NCBI GenBank assembly: GCA_036399695.1
Contig: DASWMP010000135.1
Location: 1 to 24,643, forward strand
Source: DASVEE01 sp036399695
Lineage (GTDB): Bacteria > Acidobacteriota > Thermoanaerobaculia > Gp7-AA8
DNA length: 24,643 nucleotides
Direction of reading: 5' to 3'
Positions 8,097-15,204 of the stretch are shown here, piece after piece; the stretch's first letter is position 1; each line of letters begins with the position of its first letter. A model generated the notes under the pieces. It made no database searches. It saw only the letters and a program-made list of their open reading frames with translations, and had not been told where the DNA came from. Both the position numbers and the translations under genes were made by a program.

Positions 8097-8896
8097 TCCC
8101 AGAAATGAGGACGGAGGCGCCGGAACATGGCGGCGCCCATCAGAAGAAGTCCGGAGGCAATGATCCAGAAGGCGAGCGCTTGGGTGGCGGATGGCGCCAC
8201 GAACGCCTCGGGCATCAGCGCGTGCCGATACCCGGAGACGACGTAAGCGGCTGGGTTGAAGGCGAGCAGCGACTGTCCGCGCGGCGGCAGCGCGCTCGCG
8301 GCCCAGGCCACCGGTGTGACCCAGAACCAGACGTTGAGAAAGGAGGCGAGCACCTGCTGGACGTCGCGCACGATGACGGCGAGGCCGGAGAGCAGCAGTC
8401 CCAGCCCGAGGACCAGCACGGCCGCACATAGATAGTAGTAGGGGAGGAGCAGCAGCTCCGGCAACCGCGCGTACCCGGACGCGAGTGCTGCCATCATCGT
8501 GAGCGCGAGCAGGATCACGTGCGGCAGCGAATGCACGACGATCGAGCTGGCGGAGATGACCTGCAGCGGAAAGCGTACCCGCTTGACGAGGTACCGGTGA
8601 TCGACGATCGAGCTCACCGCTCCCGACGTGGCCGTTGAGATCAGCACCCACGGCACGTACGCCGCCGCGAACCCGAGCACGTACGGCACCCGCCCGCCAC
8701 CCAGCGGCAGCTTGAGCCCAAGCGAGAAGATGGCCGTGAAGAGCAGTAGCGGCACCAGAGGCGTGAGCACCGCCCACGCCAGCCCGGCCGCTGTCCCCGC
8801 ATGTACCCGCCGCAGATCCTGCCGCGCGAGCGAGGACACGAGATGCCGATTCGTCCAGAGGCCAGTCAGCTCCCGCATGGAGGGGGAGATTACCAT
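8087..8896 (-). CDS. wzm: Wzm-type ABC-2 polysaccharide exporter permease
   Basis: 269-aa inner-membrane permease of the ABC-2/Wzm family. A short amphipathic N-terminus with LVSSLARQDLRRVHAGTAAG (19-38) precedes about six hydrophobic segments: LTPLVPLLLFTAIFSLG, a segment near 71-92, IVVHSLPHVILLALTMMAAL, YYYLCAAVLVLGLGLLLSGL, a segment near 184-200, and the C-terminal ALAFWIIASGLLLMG. With the Wzt ATPase it should form the channel that moves the lipid-linked polysaccharide to the periplasm. It is the first gene of the minus-strand operon. The ATG at 8896 directly abuts a palindrome (8897-8932) and has no ribosome site. The in-frame ATG at 8878 is an alternative start. Confidence 0.9.
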   Translation of the reverse strand: MVISPSMRELTGLWTNRHLVSSLARQDLRRVHAGTAAGLAWAVLTPLVPLLLFTAIFSLGLKLPLGGGRVPYVLGFAAAYVPWVLISTATSGAVSSIVDHRYLVKRVRFPLQVISASSIVVHSLPHVILLALTMMAALASGYARLPELLLLPYYYLCAAVLVLGLGLLLSGLAVIVRDVQQVLASFLNVWFWVTPVAWAASALPPRGQSLLAFNPAAYVVSGYRHALMPEAFVAPSATQALAFWIIASGLLLMGAAMFRRLRPHFWECL

Positions 8897-8932
8897 CGAG
8901 GTGGGGTGATCTCGGAGATCACCCCAACCTCG
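8897..8932. promoter_or_regulatory. 36-nt near-perfect palindrome between adh and wzm
   Basis: CGAGGT-GGGGTGATCTC-G-GAGATCACCCC-A-ACCTCG gives 17 complementary pairs with one bulged A. It lies 35 nt beyond the dehydrogenase stop and directly before the first wzm start codon. On the minus strand no T-tract follows, so it is not a classical terminator. It could be a strong hairpin that ends or attenuates read-through from adh, or an operator for the glycan operon. The rest of the gap (8933-8967) shows nothing. Confidence 0.6.
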
Positions 8933-8967
8933 AGGCTGCTGCAGAGACGGGGATGGGATTCGTCGCG

Positions 8968-10023
8968 TTAGTCGCCTTTCAGCGAGGCCATGTCCATTGA
9001 GAAGCGGTACTTCACGTCCGACTTCAGCAGCCGTTCGTAGGCTTCGTTGACCTGCTGAACCGGGATGACCTCGACGTCGGCGGTGATGTCGTGCTCGCCG
9101 CAGAAATCGAGCATCTCCTGCGTCTCGGGGATTCCGCCGATGTTGGAGCCGGAGAGGCTGCGGTTGCCCATGATGAGGCTGAAGGCGGCGACGCTGAGCG
9201 GCTTCGGCGGCGCGCCGACCAGCGTGATGCGGCCGTGGGGGTGGAGCAGGTTCAGGTAGGCGTCGAGGTCGTGATCGGCGGAGACGGTGTCGAGAATGAA
9301 GTCGAACGTGCCGGCGTGCTGCTGCATCTCACCGGCGTTCTTCGAGACGACGACTTCGTGCGCGCCGAGGCGAAGCGCGTCCTCTTTCTTATTGGGCGAC
9401 GTGGTGAAGACCACGACGTGCGCTCCGAAGGCGCGGGCGAATTTCACCCCCATGTGCCCCAGGCCGCCGAGTCCGACGATGCCGACCTTCTGTCCTTTGG
9501 TGACGCCGGCGTGGCGCAGGGGTGAGTACGTGGTGATGCCGGCGCAGAGGAGCGGCGCGGCTCCGGCGAGGTCGAGGTTGTCGGGCACGCGCAGGACGAA
9601 GCGCTCGTCGACGACGACGCTGTCGGAGTAGCCGCCATAGGTGACGCCGCCGAGGTGCTTGTCGGGCGCGCCGTAGGTGGCGATGGAGTTCGGGCAGAAC
9701 TGCTCGAAGCCTGCCTTGCAGGACTCGCAGGTGCCGTCGGAGTCGACGAGGCAGCCGACGCCGACGAGGTCGCCGGCTTGGTACTTCGTCACCGCCGAGC
9801 CGGTGCTGGTGACGCGGCCGACGATCTCGTGCCCCGGCACGATCGGGTAGACGGTGGGGATGGCGCTCCACTCATTCCGCACCAGGTGGAGGTCGGAGTG
9901 GCAGATGCCGGCGAACAGGATCTCGATCTGCACGTCGGTCGGGGCTGGATCGCGCCGCGGAATCGTGGTGGGGGCGAGCGGCGAGGTGGCACTGGCGGCG
10001 GAGTAGGCTTTGGCGTTGTACAA
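8968..10023 (-). CDS. Zinc-dependent alcohol/aldehyde dehydrogenase, YahK-like
   Basis: 351-aa medium-chain dehydrogenase/reductase, close in pattern to E. coli YahK and cinnamyl alcohol dehydrogenases, which reduce aldehydes with NADPH in the cytosol. Catalytic zinc residues are visible in GICHSD (C41) and PGHEIVG (H65, E66). The nucleotide-binding glycine motif is VGLGGLGHMG, and GGIPETQEMLDFC matches YahK closely. The structural zinc lobe has C99, C102 and C110, but the position of the first cysteine is D96 (context VDSDGTCESC). A GAGGAG ribosome site lies 7 nt before the ATG. It stands alone, separated from the glycan operon by a palindrome and from the upstream peptidase by 268 nt. The cofactor and substrate are inferred from the family. 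Confidence 0.93.
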   Translation of the reverse strand: MYNAKAYSAASATSPLAPTTIPRRDPAPTDVQIEILFAGICHSDLHLVRNEWSAIPTVYPIVPGHEIVGRVTSTGSAVTKYQAGDLVGVGCLVDSDGTCESCKAGFEQFCPNSIATYGAPDKHLGGVTYGGYSDSVVVDERFVLRVPDNLDLAGAAPLLCAGITTYSPLRHAGVTKGQKVGIVGLGGLGHMGVKFARAFGAHVVVFTTSPNKKEDALRLGAHEVVVSKNAGEMQQHAGTFDFILDTVSADHDLDAYLNLLHPHGRITLVGAPPKPLSVAAFSLIMGNRSLSGSNIGGIPETQEMLDFCGEHDITADVEVIPVQQVNEAYERLLKSDVKYRFSMDMASLKGD

Positions 10024-10131
10024 CGTTCATCTCCTCATCGTTGGTCGTGGGTGGAAGCCGTTTGCATAACTTCGATTGCGACGGCGCACGATCCTTGCCT
10101 GATTCTCTGGCGCGACGCGCGGGGAGGGAAC

Positions 10132-10166
10132 GATGGGACCTATGGGACCGATGGGACCGATGGGAG
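10132..10166 (+). repeat. ATGGGACC nonamer tandem repeat, intergenic copy
   Basis: Four near-identical 9-nt units (ATGGGACCT, ATGGGACCG twice, ATGGGA) lie in the 268-nt gap between the dehydrogenase start and the peptidase stop. The same array type occurs inside the permease gene at 16077-16109. Apart from this array I see no gene, promoter or terminator in 10024-10291 that I can support. Confidence 0.8.
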
Positions 10167-10291
10167 ATGCGCGGCGCTCTGAGCGTGACGGGGTTCCATC
10201 GGTCCCCTCGTCATGCCCAAACGGATGAATCCAATCTCGTTCATGGCGTGAGTTGAACGGTTCTTTTCCGCAGGGAACGGACCGGTAGCCG

Positions 10292-11464
10292 TCAGTTCGC
10301 CGGCACCGGTACGAGCCGCCCATACTTGCGAAGCACGTCGCGCAGACGATCGTGCGGCAGCGCGTGCACGGTGTTGCCGTCGATGCCGGTCATGGTCTCG
10401 GCGGCGACGATGGCGTTCACGATCGCTTCCTCGGTCGCACTGACGGTCGCGGCAAACAATGGGCTGATGCGCTCGTTCGGCAGCATCTCGACCTTCGCCA
10501 CGCCTTCGGTCAGCGCGTTCTCGGGGTTGGCCGTGGAGAAGGCGATGAACAGGTCGCCTGACGTGTTCTCGCCGCGCCCGCCGACGACGCCGACGCCCAG
10601 CGCCGCGCGGCGGGCGATGCGCTTCAACTGGTGCGGCAGCAGCGGGGCGTCGGTAGCGACGACGACGATGATCGAGCCGGTGCCGTCCGCGGGTGCGCCT
10701 TCCGTCGGAAGCAGATCGGTGATCTCACGGCCGACCGGGACGCCGGCGATCTGGAGCAGTTCACGCCGGCCGTAGTTGGCCTGTACCAGCACGCCGACGG
10801 TGTAGCCGCCGTCCTCGGTTTTCAGGACCCTCGACGAGGTGCCGATGCCCCCTTTGAAGCGGTGGGCGACCATGCCGGTGCCGCCGCCGACGTTTCCTTC
10901 GGCAACGGCACCGCCGCTCGTTTTCTCGAGCACCTGGAAGACGTGCTCACGCTTCACATGAAAGCCGTTGATGTCGTTGAGAAAGCCGTCCCAGGTCTCG
11001 GTGACCAGCGGCAGGCTGAAGTCGCCGGAGTAGCCGTCGTTCGTGCCGCGGTTGGCGTTCCACTCGATGACCGCGTCGCGCACGGTGCCGACGCTGTGGG
11101 TGTTGGTGATGAGGATCGGCGTCCCGAGGTGGCCCGATTCCTCGACCCACGCCGCTCCGGTCATTTCGCCGTTGCCGTTGAGCGCCGTCCAGGCCGCGAA
11201 CACGCGCTGGTCGTAGTTCTTGCCGCGCGGCAGGATCGCCGTGACGCCGGTGCGCACCGGCCCCTTGCCGCGTACCAGTTTGCCGCTGCCCGAGTTGAGC
11301 GTCACGTGGCCGACCTCAACACCGGCGACGTCGGTGATGGCATTGAGTGGGCCGGGCGTTCCGTCGAAGGGGACGCCGAGGGCTCGGGCACGGGGTTTCT
11401 GTGCATCCATCGACATTGCAGTCATCAGCATCACCACCATCGCAAGCTTCGTCACGAGTCTCAA
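10292..11464 (-). CDS. P1-family (DmpA-like) aminopeptidase, exported
   Basis: 390-aa member of peptidase family P1 (S58), the L-aminopeptidase/D-esterase DmpA fold, which self-cleaves to expose an N-terminal nucleophile serine. Family marks are ITDVAGVEVGHVTL, the glycine-rich EGNVGGGTGM, and GENTSGDLFIAF, whose Ser (about residue 302) before Gly-Asp is the expected nucleophile. The N-terminus RLVTKLAMVVMLMTAMSMDA looks like a signal peptide, so it probably acts in the periplasm or outside the cell. The start is a choice: TTG 11464 has AGGTG 5 nt upstream (GAGAGG further up) and gives a clean signal peptide. GTG 11455 and ATG 11500 are alternatives. It diverges from the membrane protein gene at 11681. 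Substrates of such enzymes are small peptides with N-terminal D-, L- or beta-residues. Confidence 0.9.
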   Translation of the reverse strand: MRLVTKLAMVVMLMTAMSMDAQKPRARALGVPFDGTPGPLNAITDVAGVEVGHVTLNSGSGKLVRGKGPVRTGVTAILPRGKNYDQRVFAAWTALNGNGEMTGAAWVEESGHLGTPILITNTHSVGTVRDAVIEWNANRGTNDGYSGDFSLPLVTETWDGFLNDINGFHVKREHVFQVLEKTSGGAVAEGNVGGGTGMVAHRFKGGIGTSSRVLKTEDGGYTVGVLVQANYGRRELLQIAGVPVGREITDLLPTEGAPADGTGSIIVVVATDAPLLPHQLKRIARRAALGVGVVGGRGENTSGDLFIAFSTANPENALTEGVAKVEMLPNERISPLFAATVSATEEAIVNAIVAAETMTGIDGNTVHALPHDRLRDVLRKYGRLVPVPAN

Positions 11465-11517
11465 TTCACACCTGCCTCTCGGCGTCGGACTGGCGCCCAT
11501 TATCGATCAGCGTCTGC

Positions 11518-11539
11518 GGACAGACACTCCCGTCCCTCC
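11518..11539. repeat. Degenerate GGACAGAC palindrome copy
   Basis: GGACAGAC-ACTCCC-GTCCCTCC keeps the left arm and loop of the element at 43-64, but its right arm has lost pairing. It sits in the 216-nt divergent gap between the P1 peptidase and the membrane protein gene. Confidence 0.6.
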
Positions 11540-11571
11540 GGCTTCTGCCCGGCGACGCGGACCCCACGGAG

Positions 11572-11598
11572 ACAACGGACAACCGACAACGGGCAACG
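11572..11598 (+). repeat. ACAACGG heptamer repeat, short copy
   Basis: Units ACAACGG, ACAACCG, ACAACGG and a partial GCAACG run in tandem. They are the same heptamer family as the large inverted array at 22526-22652. Confidence 0.7.
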
Positions 11599-11655
11599 CC
11601 GCCGTCTCCCCGTAGAGCTCGCAGCCTCTTCGTGTCACTTTGTTTTGCTCGGCAG

Positions 11656-11685
11656 CTTTGTTGCACAAAGCAGTTGTGCTATGTT
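11656..11685 (+). promoter_or_regulatory. Probable promoter/operator of the membrane protein-HTH_34 unit
   Basis: CTTTG-TTGCA-CAAAG (11656-11670) and GCACAA-AGCAG-TTGTGC (11663-11679) are overlapping inverted repeats. They are followed by an extended -10-like TGCTATGTT (11677-11685). Such symmetry suits a dimeric winged-helix repressor, and the downstream unit encodes one, so autoregulation is plausible. The -10-like box overlaps the ATG at 11681, which raises the option that GTG 11693 is a leaderless start. Confidence 0.4.
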
Positions 11686-12304
11686 CAATGCCGTGACGCG
11701 ACCAGCCGCTGCCCCATCCGCTGCCCCCCGATCCCCCCACCAACAGGCGCTGGACGATCTCCGGTACATCCGCTCCGCTGTCGAGAGCGCCGGCGAGTTC
11801 ACCGCCGTCTCCGGACGGGGTGGGGTGGCCATTGGCGTGACGGGACTGCTGGCTGCCGTCGCCGCGGCGGCGCAGACCGCTCTTCCGATGCGCTGGCTGG
11901 CCATCTGGCTGACGGCCGCCGTCATCGGCACCACCATCGGGGTCCTCTCGATGGCGTACAAGAGCAGGCGCGCCGGTGTCTCGCTCGTCTCGGCGCCGGC
12001 ACGGCGCTTCGCGCTCGCCTTCTTTCCGGCAATCGCGGCCGCGGCCGCGCTGACAATCGTCCTGATCAGCCGCGCCGAGTTCGACCTGCTGCCCGCCGTC
12101 TGGCTGCTGCTCTATGGCGTGGCAATTTCGGCCGGCGGCGCGCTCTCCGTCCGGGTCGTTCCTTTCATGGGGCTGGTGCTCCTGCTGACCGGCTGCGCGG
12201 CGCTGCTGGTGCCGTTCGCCACGGCGAACCTGCTGCTCGGCCTCGGCTTCGGTGTCGTCCAGATCGGCGGCGGACTGGTGATCATCCGGAGGTACGGTGG
12301 CTAA
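11681..12304 (+). CDS. Six-TM membrane protein paired with an HTH_34 regulator
   Basis: 207-aa protein with a Pro/Ala-rich N-terminus, then a helical stretch ALDDLRYIRSAVESAGEFTA (23-42) and about six hydrophobic segments near 47-65, 72-92, 110-130, 136-154, 160-180 and 184-203. I recognise it as the membrane partner often found next to HTH_34 regulators in Acidobacteria; its function is unknown. It overlaps the regulator gene by 8 nt, so the two are co-translated. No ribosome site is visible at ATG 11681, and GTG 11693 could be the true, leaderless start. Sensing a membrane or envelope signal for the regulator is a guess. Confidence 0.8.
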   Translation: MFNAVTRPAAAPSAAPRSPHQQALDDLRYIRSAVESAGEFTAVSGRGGVAIGVTGLLAAVAAAAQTALPMRWLAIWLTAAVIGTTIGVLSMAYKSRRAGVSLVSAPARRFALAFFPAIAAAAALTIVLISRAEFDLLPAVWLLLYGVAISAGGALSVRVVPFMGLVLLLTGCAALLVPFATANLLLGLGFGVVQIGGGLVIIRRYGG

Positions 12305-12656
12305 GCCGCTCAAGAAGGTTCCGCCAGCCGAGGCGGCGAAGCTCGAACCGCATGCCGGCGGCGCGCTCTACGAGCTCGAGCCGCTGATCCACGAGCGGCT
12401 CCGCCTCGGCATCGTCTCGGCCCTGGCGGTCAACGCCTCGCTGACCTTCACCGATCTCCGGTCGATGCTCGGCACCACCGACGGCAACCTGAGCGTGCAC
12501 GCGCGCAAGCTCGAGGACGCCGGCTACATTCAGTGCGTCAAGTCATTCGCCGGACGGATGCCGAAGACGAGCTACAACCTCACCAGCGCCGGACGCGCGG
12601 CGCTGGCCCGTTATCTAGACCGTATGGAGGCGCTGATCCACGCGATGCGCGGGTGA
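12297..12656 (+). CDS. HTH_34 winged-helix transcriptional regulator
   Basis: 119-aa DNA-binding protein. The core at about 28-108 matches the HTH_34 (MarR/ArsR-like) winged helix: LEPLIHERLRLGIVSAL (27-43), a helix-turn-helix around FTDLRSMLGTTDGNLSVHAR (51-70), KLEDAGYI (71-78), and a wing with GRMPKTSYNLTSAGRAAL (86-103). It most likely acts as a dimeric repressor. The start is GTG 12297 with GGAGG 5 nt upstream, inside the end of the membrane protein gene. A likely target is the inverted repeat at 11656-11679 in front of its own unit. No metal-binding cysteine cluster or ligand domain is visible. Confidence 0.9.
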   Translation: MAKPLKKVPPAEAAKLEPHAGGALYELEPLIHERLRLGIVSALAVNASLTFTDLRSMLGTTDGNLSVHARKLEDAGYIQCVKSFAGRMPKTSYNLTSAGRAALARYLDRMEALIHAMRG

Positions 12657-12671
12657 GCGTCATTTTTTTTT
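12639..12671 (+). terminator. Possible weak intrinsic terminator after the HTH_34 gene
   Basis: A small stem CACGCG-ATG-CGCG(GG)TG overlaps the end of the HTH_34 gene and is followed after 7 nt by a run of nine T (12663-12671). The stem is short and bulged, so the call is weak. The T-run is unusual in this GC-rich sequence. Confidence 0.3.
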
Positions 12672-12687
12672 ACCGGGAGACTTTGCA

Positions 12688-13413
12688 ATGCAGTGTGCTT
12701 TTCACGTGGCAATCATTATGGACGGTAATGGCCGCTGGGCCACCGAACGGGGTCTGCCCCGGCCGGCCGGCCATCGCGAAGGGGCGGAAGCGGTGCGGCG
12801 GATCGTCGAAGCCGCCCCGTCCCATGGCATCGACCTCCTCACTCTCTACGCCTTCTCCTCTGACAACTGGAACCGGCCGCAATACGAAGTCGAGGCGCTG
12901 ATGACGCTCCTGCAGCGCTTCCTGGCCACCGAGACGGCGCGGTGCGTGTCGTCTGGCGTCCGGCTGAATGTGATCGGCCGCCGCGACCGCCTCGCGCCTG
13001 CTCTGGTACGCCACATCGAGGCCGCGGAAGCAGCGACGGCCGGCGGCCAGAAGCTGCGATTGCGTCTGGCCATCGACTATTCGTCGCGGGACGCCATCGC
13101 CCGCGCGGCCTGCGGCAAGTGCGGGGCGCACTCGTTCCGCCAGCGTCTTTCGATGGCCATCCACGCGGATTCGGTCATCGAAGACGTCGACCTGCTGATC
13201 CGCACGGGACGCGAAAAGCGGCTCAGCGACTTTCTGCTCTTCGAGGCCGCGTATGCCGAGCTGCATTTCAGCGATCGGCTCTGGCCCGACTTCGACGCGT
13301 CGGATCTCGCGGAGGCGGTCAGCGACTACCGCAGGCGCGAGCGCCGGCTCGGAGCCGTCGCCGCCGGCGCGGTCGCCGTGCAGCAGCAGGACCCGGTGGC
13401 GGTGGCGTCATGA
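12688..13413 (+). CDS. uppS: UppS-like cis-prenyltransferase (divergent)
   Basis: 241-aa member of the undecaprenyl diphosphate synthase family, which condenses isopentenyl diphosphate units onto an allylic primer to make the lipid carrier of cell-wall and surface glycans. Visible family motifs are IIMDGNGRWA (9-18, catalytic Asp 12), GHREGAEAVRRIV, TLYAFSSDNWNRP (52-64) and a C-terminal IRTGREKRLSDFLLFEAAYA, normally IRTSGE-RISNFLLWQ. Unusual points are SGE changed to GRE, NFLLWQ changed to DFLLFE, and a CGKC insertion-like stretch near 142. It may be a second, specialised prenyltransferase; product length cannot be read from sequence. GGGAGA lies 7 nt before the ATG. It overlaps the ispH-like gene as ATGA. 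Confidence 0.87.
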   Translation: MQCAFHVAIIMDGNGRWATERGLPRPAGHREGAEAVRRIVEAAPSHGIDLLTLYAFSSDNWNRPQYEVEALMTLLQRFLATETARCVSSGVRLNVIGRRDRLAPALVRHIEAAEAATAGGQKLRLRLAIDYSSRDAIARAACGKCGAHSFRQRLSMAIHADSVIEDVDLLIRTGREKRLSDFLLFEAAYAELHFSDRLWPDFDASDLAEAVSDYRRRERRLGAVAAGAVAVQQQDPVAVAS

Positions 13414-14270
13414 GCGCGCGCACGGTCAGGAGAGCGGAAAAGTATGGCTTCTGTTCCGGCGTGCGCATCGCCGATCTGAAGGTGAAGCGCTTCGCTGCCG
13501 GCGGCGGCCGCGGCGCGGTCCTCGGGCAGCTCGTACACAACGAGCGGGTCGTCGAGGAGATGGAAAAGCTCGGCGTGCGGACGGTGGACGACCTCGCCGC
13601 CGTCGAGGAGCCGACCGTCGTCTTCTCCGCGCACGGCGTCCCGCCGTCGTGGCACGAGCGCGCCCGGGCGGCCGGCCTGCAGATCCTCGACACCACCTGC
13701 AAGTTCGTCTACGACCTCCATCGCGAGTCGCAGGAGGCGCTGGCCGCCGGGTATCACCTCGTCTTCATCGGCGATCCGAAGCACCGGGAGGTGATCGGCT
13801 ACACGCACGATCTCGATCCGGCGGCGTATCACATCGTCTGGACGGTCGGTGACGCGACGGCCATCGACTGGTCGCGCTATGCGAAGGTCAAGGTCTTCTA
13901 CCAGACGACCATCAACGCCGACGAGTTCGAGGACGTCGTGCGGGCCATCGAGCACGGCGCGGCGAAGGTCGAGCGTGCGGACACGATCTGCTACGCCACG
14001 AAGCAGAACCAGGACGCGGCGCGGCGGCTCGCGCACGACCCTGACGTCGACCTGATCGTCGTCATCGGCGGAACGAAGAGCGCGAACACGAAGCACCTCT
14101 GGGAGATCTGCCGCGAATCGAAGCCGTCGTACCTCGTACAGGGGGCGGACGATCTCGACCCCGCCTGGTTCCGGGACGCGAAGGTAGTCGGCGTGACGGC
14201 CGGCGCTTCCACGCCGGACTACGTGATCGACGAGGTCGAGGCACGGATCGCTGAACTGACGGCCGCGTAG
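13410..14270 (+). CDS. ispH: IspH-like HMBPP reductase (divergent)
   Basis: 286-aa protein of the IspH/LytB family, the iron-sulfur enzyme that makes IPP and DMAPP in the last step of the MEP pathway. All three [4Fe-4S] cysteines are present: C15 in GFCSGV, C97 in DTTCKFV and C194 in DTICYAT. Substrate-site motifs SAHGVPP (H75), HREV (H125, E127), QTTIN and TAGASTPD are present too. The usual GVxRAI after the first cysteine is replaced by GVRIAD, and GSKxSSNSxRL by GTKSANTKHL, so it is a divergent member. The start ATG overlaps the uppS stop as ATGA, so precursor reduction and prenyl chain building are genetically coupled. It could be the only IspH or a second copy. Confidence 0.9.
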   Translation: MSARTVRRAEKYGFCSGVRIADLKVKRFAAGGGRGAVLGQLVHNERVVEEMEKLGVRTVDDLAAVEEPTVVFSAHGVPPSWHERARAAGLQILDTTCKFVYDLHRESQEALAAGYHLVFIGDPKHREVIGYTHDLDPAAYHIVWTVGDATAIDWSRYAKVKVFYQTTINADEFEDVVRAIEHGAAKVERADTICYATKQNQDAARRLAHDPDVDLIVVIGGTKSANTKHLWEICRESKPSYLVQGADDLDPAWFRDAKVVGVTAGASTPDYVIDEVEARIAELTAA

Positions 14271-14307
14271 CGAAGGCGCGGCGCGTGATGCACCGAGGAG
14301 AGCAGCC

Positions 14308-15204
14308 ATGGAATTGAACATTCGTAACGTATCGAAAACCTATCGGAACGGCGTGCAGGCGCTGAAGGACGTGACGCTCACGGTTCCGGCGGGCATGTAC
14401 GGGCTGCTCGGCCCGAACGGCGCCGGCAAGTCGACGCTGATGCGCATGATCGCCACGCTCCAGGAGCCGGACAGCGGCAGCATCCAACTGGGTGACCTCG
14501 ACGTCGTGCGGCAGAAGGACGCGGTGCGGGAGACGCTCGGTTATCTGCCGCAGGAGTTCGGCGTCTATCCGAAGGTGAGCGCGGAGAAGCTGCTCGAGCA
14601 CTTCGCCATCCTCAAGGGCATCATCCAGCGTGCGGCGCGCAAGGAGGTCGTCGAGGCGCTCCTGAAGCAGACGAACCTCTGGGACGTGCGCAAGCAGAAG
14701 CTGGGCGGCTACTCGGGCGGCATGCGCCAGCGCTTCGGCGTCGCCGTGGCCCTCCTCGGCAATCCGAAGCTGATGATCGTCGACGAGCCGACGGCCGGCC
14801 TCGACCCCGCCGAGCGGGTACGCTTCCTCAACCTGCTCTCCGAGCTCGGAGAGAACAGCGTCGTCATCCTCTCCACGCACATCGTGGAGGACGTCTCCGA
14901 GCTGTGCACCCGGATGGCCATCATCAACCGAGGAGAGATCCTGCTGGAGGCCGAGCCGCTGCGCGCGGTCGAGGAGTTGAAGGGGCGCATCTGGCGCCGC
15001 GCGATCGCAAAAGAGGCGCTGCAGGGGATGGAGCGGGAGCACAACGTCATCTCGACGAAGCTCCTGGCGGGCCGCACGCTCGTGCACGTGCACGCCGACG
15101 CCTCGCCCGGCGCCGGCTTCGAGCCCGTCGAGCCGGATCTCGAAGACGTCTACTTCAGCGTGATGTCAGACCACCGGCGGGACCAGGCGGAGCCGGCGGC
15201 ATGA
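14308..15204 (+). CDS. ABC transporter ATPase of the permease-M1 peptidase system
   Basis: 298-aa ATP-binding subunit of an ABC-2 type transporter. It has Walker A GPNGAGKST (35-43), Q-loop YLPQEFGVYP (79-88), signature YSGGM (135-139), Walker B LMIVDEPTAGLD (155-166) and H-loop H191. The C-terminal 80 residues are a regulatory-like tail seen in this subfamily. GAGGAG lies 7 nt before the ATG. The stop overlaps the start of the first permease-peptidase gene as ATGA, and that gene in turn overlaps the second, so the three are one transporter unit. It should energise the paired permeases; the transported substrate is unknown. A 37-nt gap separates it from ispH and shows nothing else. Confidence 0.93.
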   Translation: MELNIRNVSKTYRNGVQALKDVTLTVPAGMYGLLGPNGAGKSTLMRMIATLQEPDSGSIQLGDLDVVRQKDAVRETLGYLPQEFGVYPKVSAEKLLEHFAILKGIIQRAARKEVVEALLKQTNLWDVRKQKLGGYSGGMRQRFGVAVALLGNPKLMIVDEPTAGLDPAERVRFLNLLSELGENSVVILSTHIVEDVSELCTRMAIINRGEILLEAEPLRAVEELKGRIWRRAIAKEALQGMEREHNVISTKLLAGRTLVHVHADASPGAGFEPVEPDLEDVYFSVMSDHRRDQAEPAA

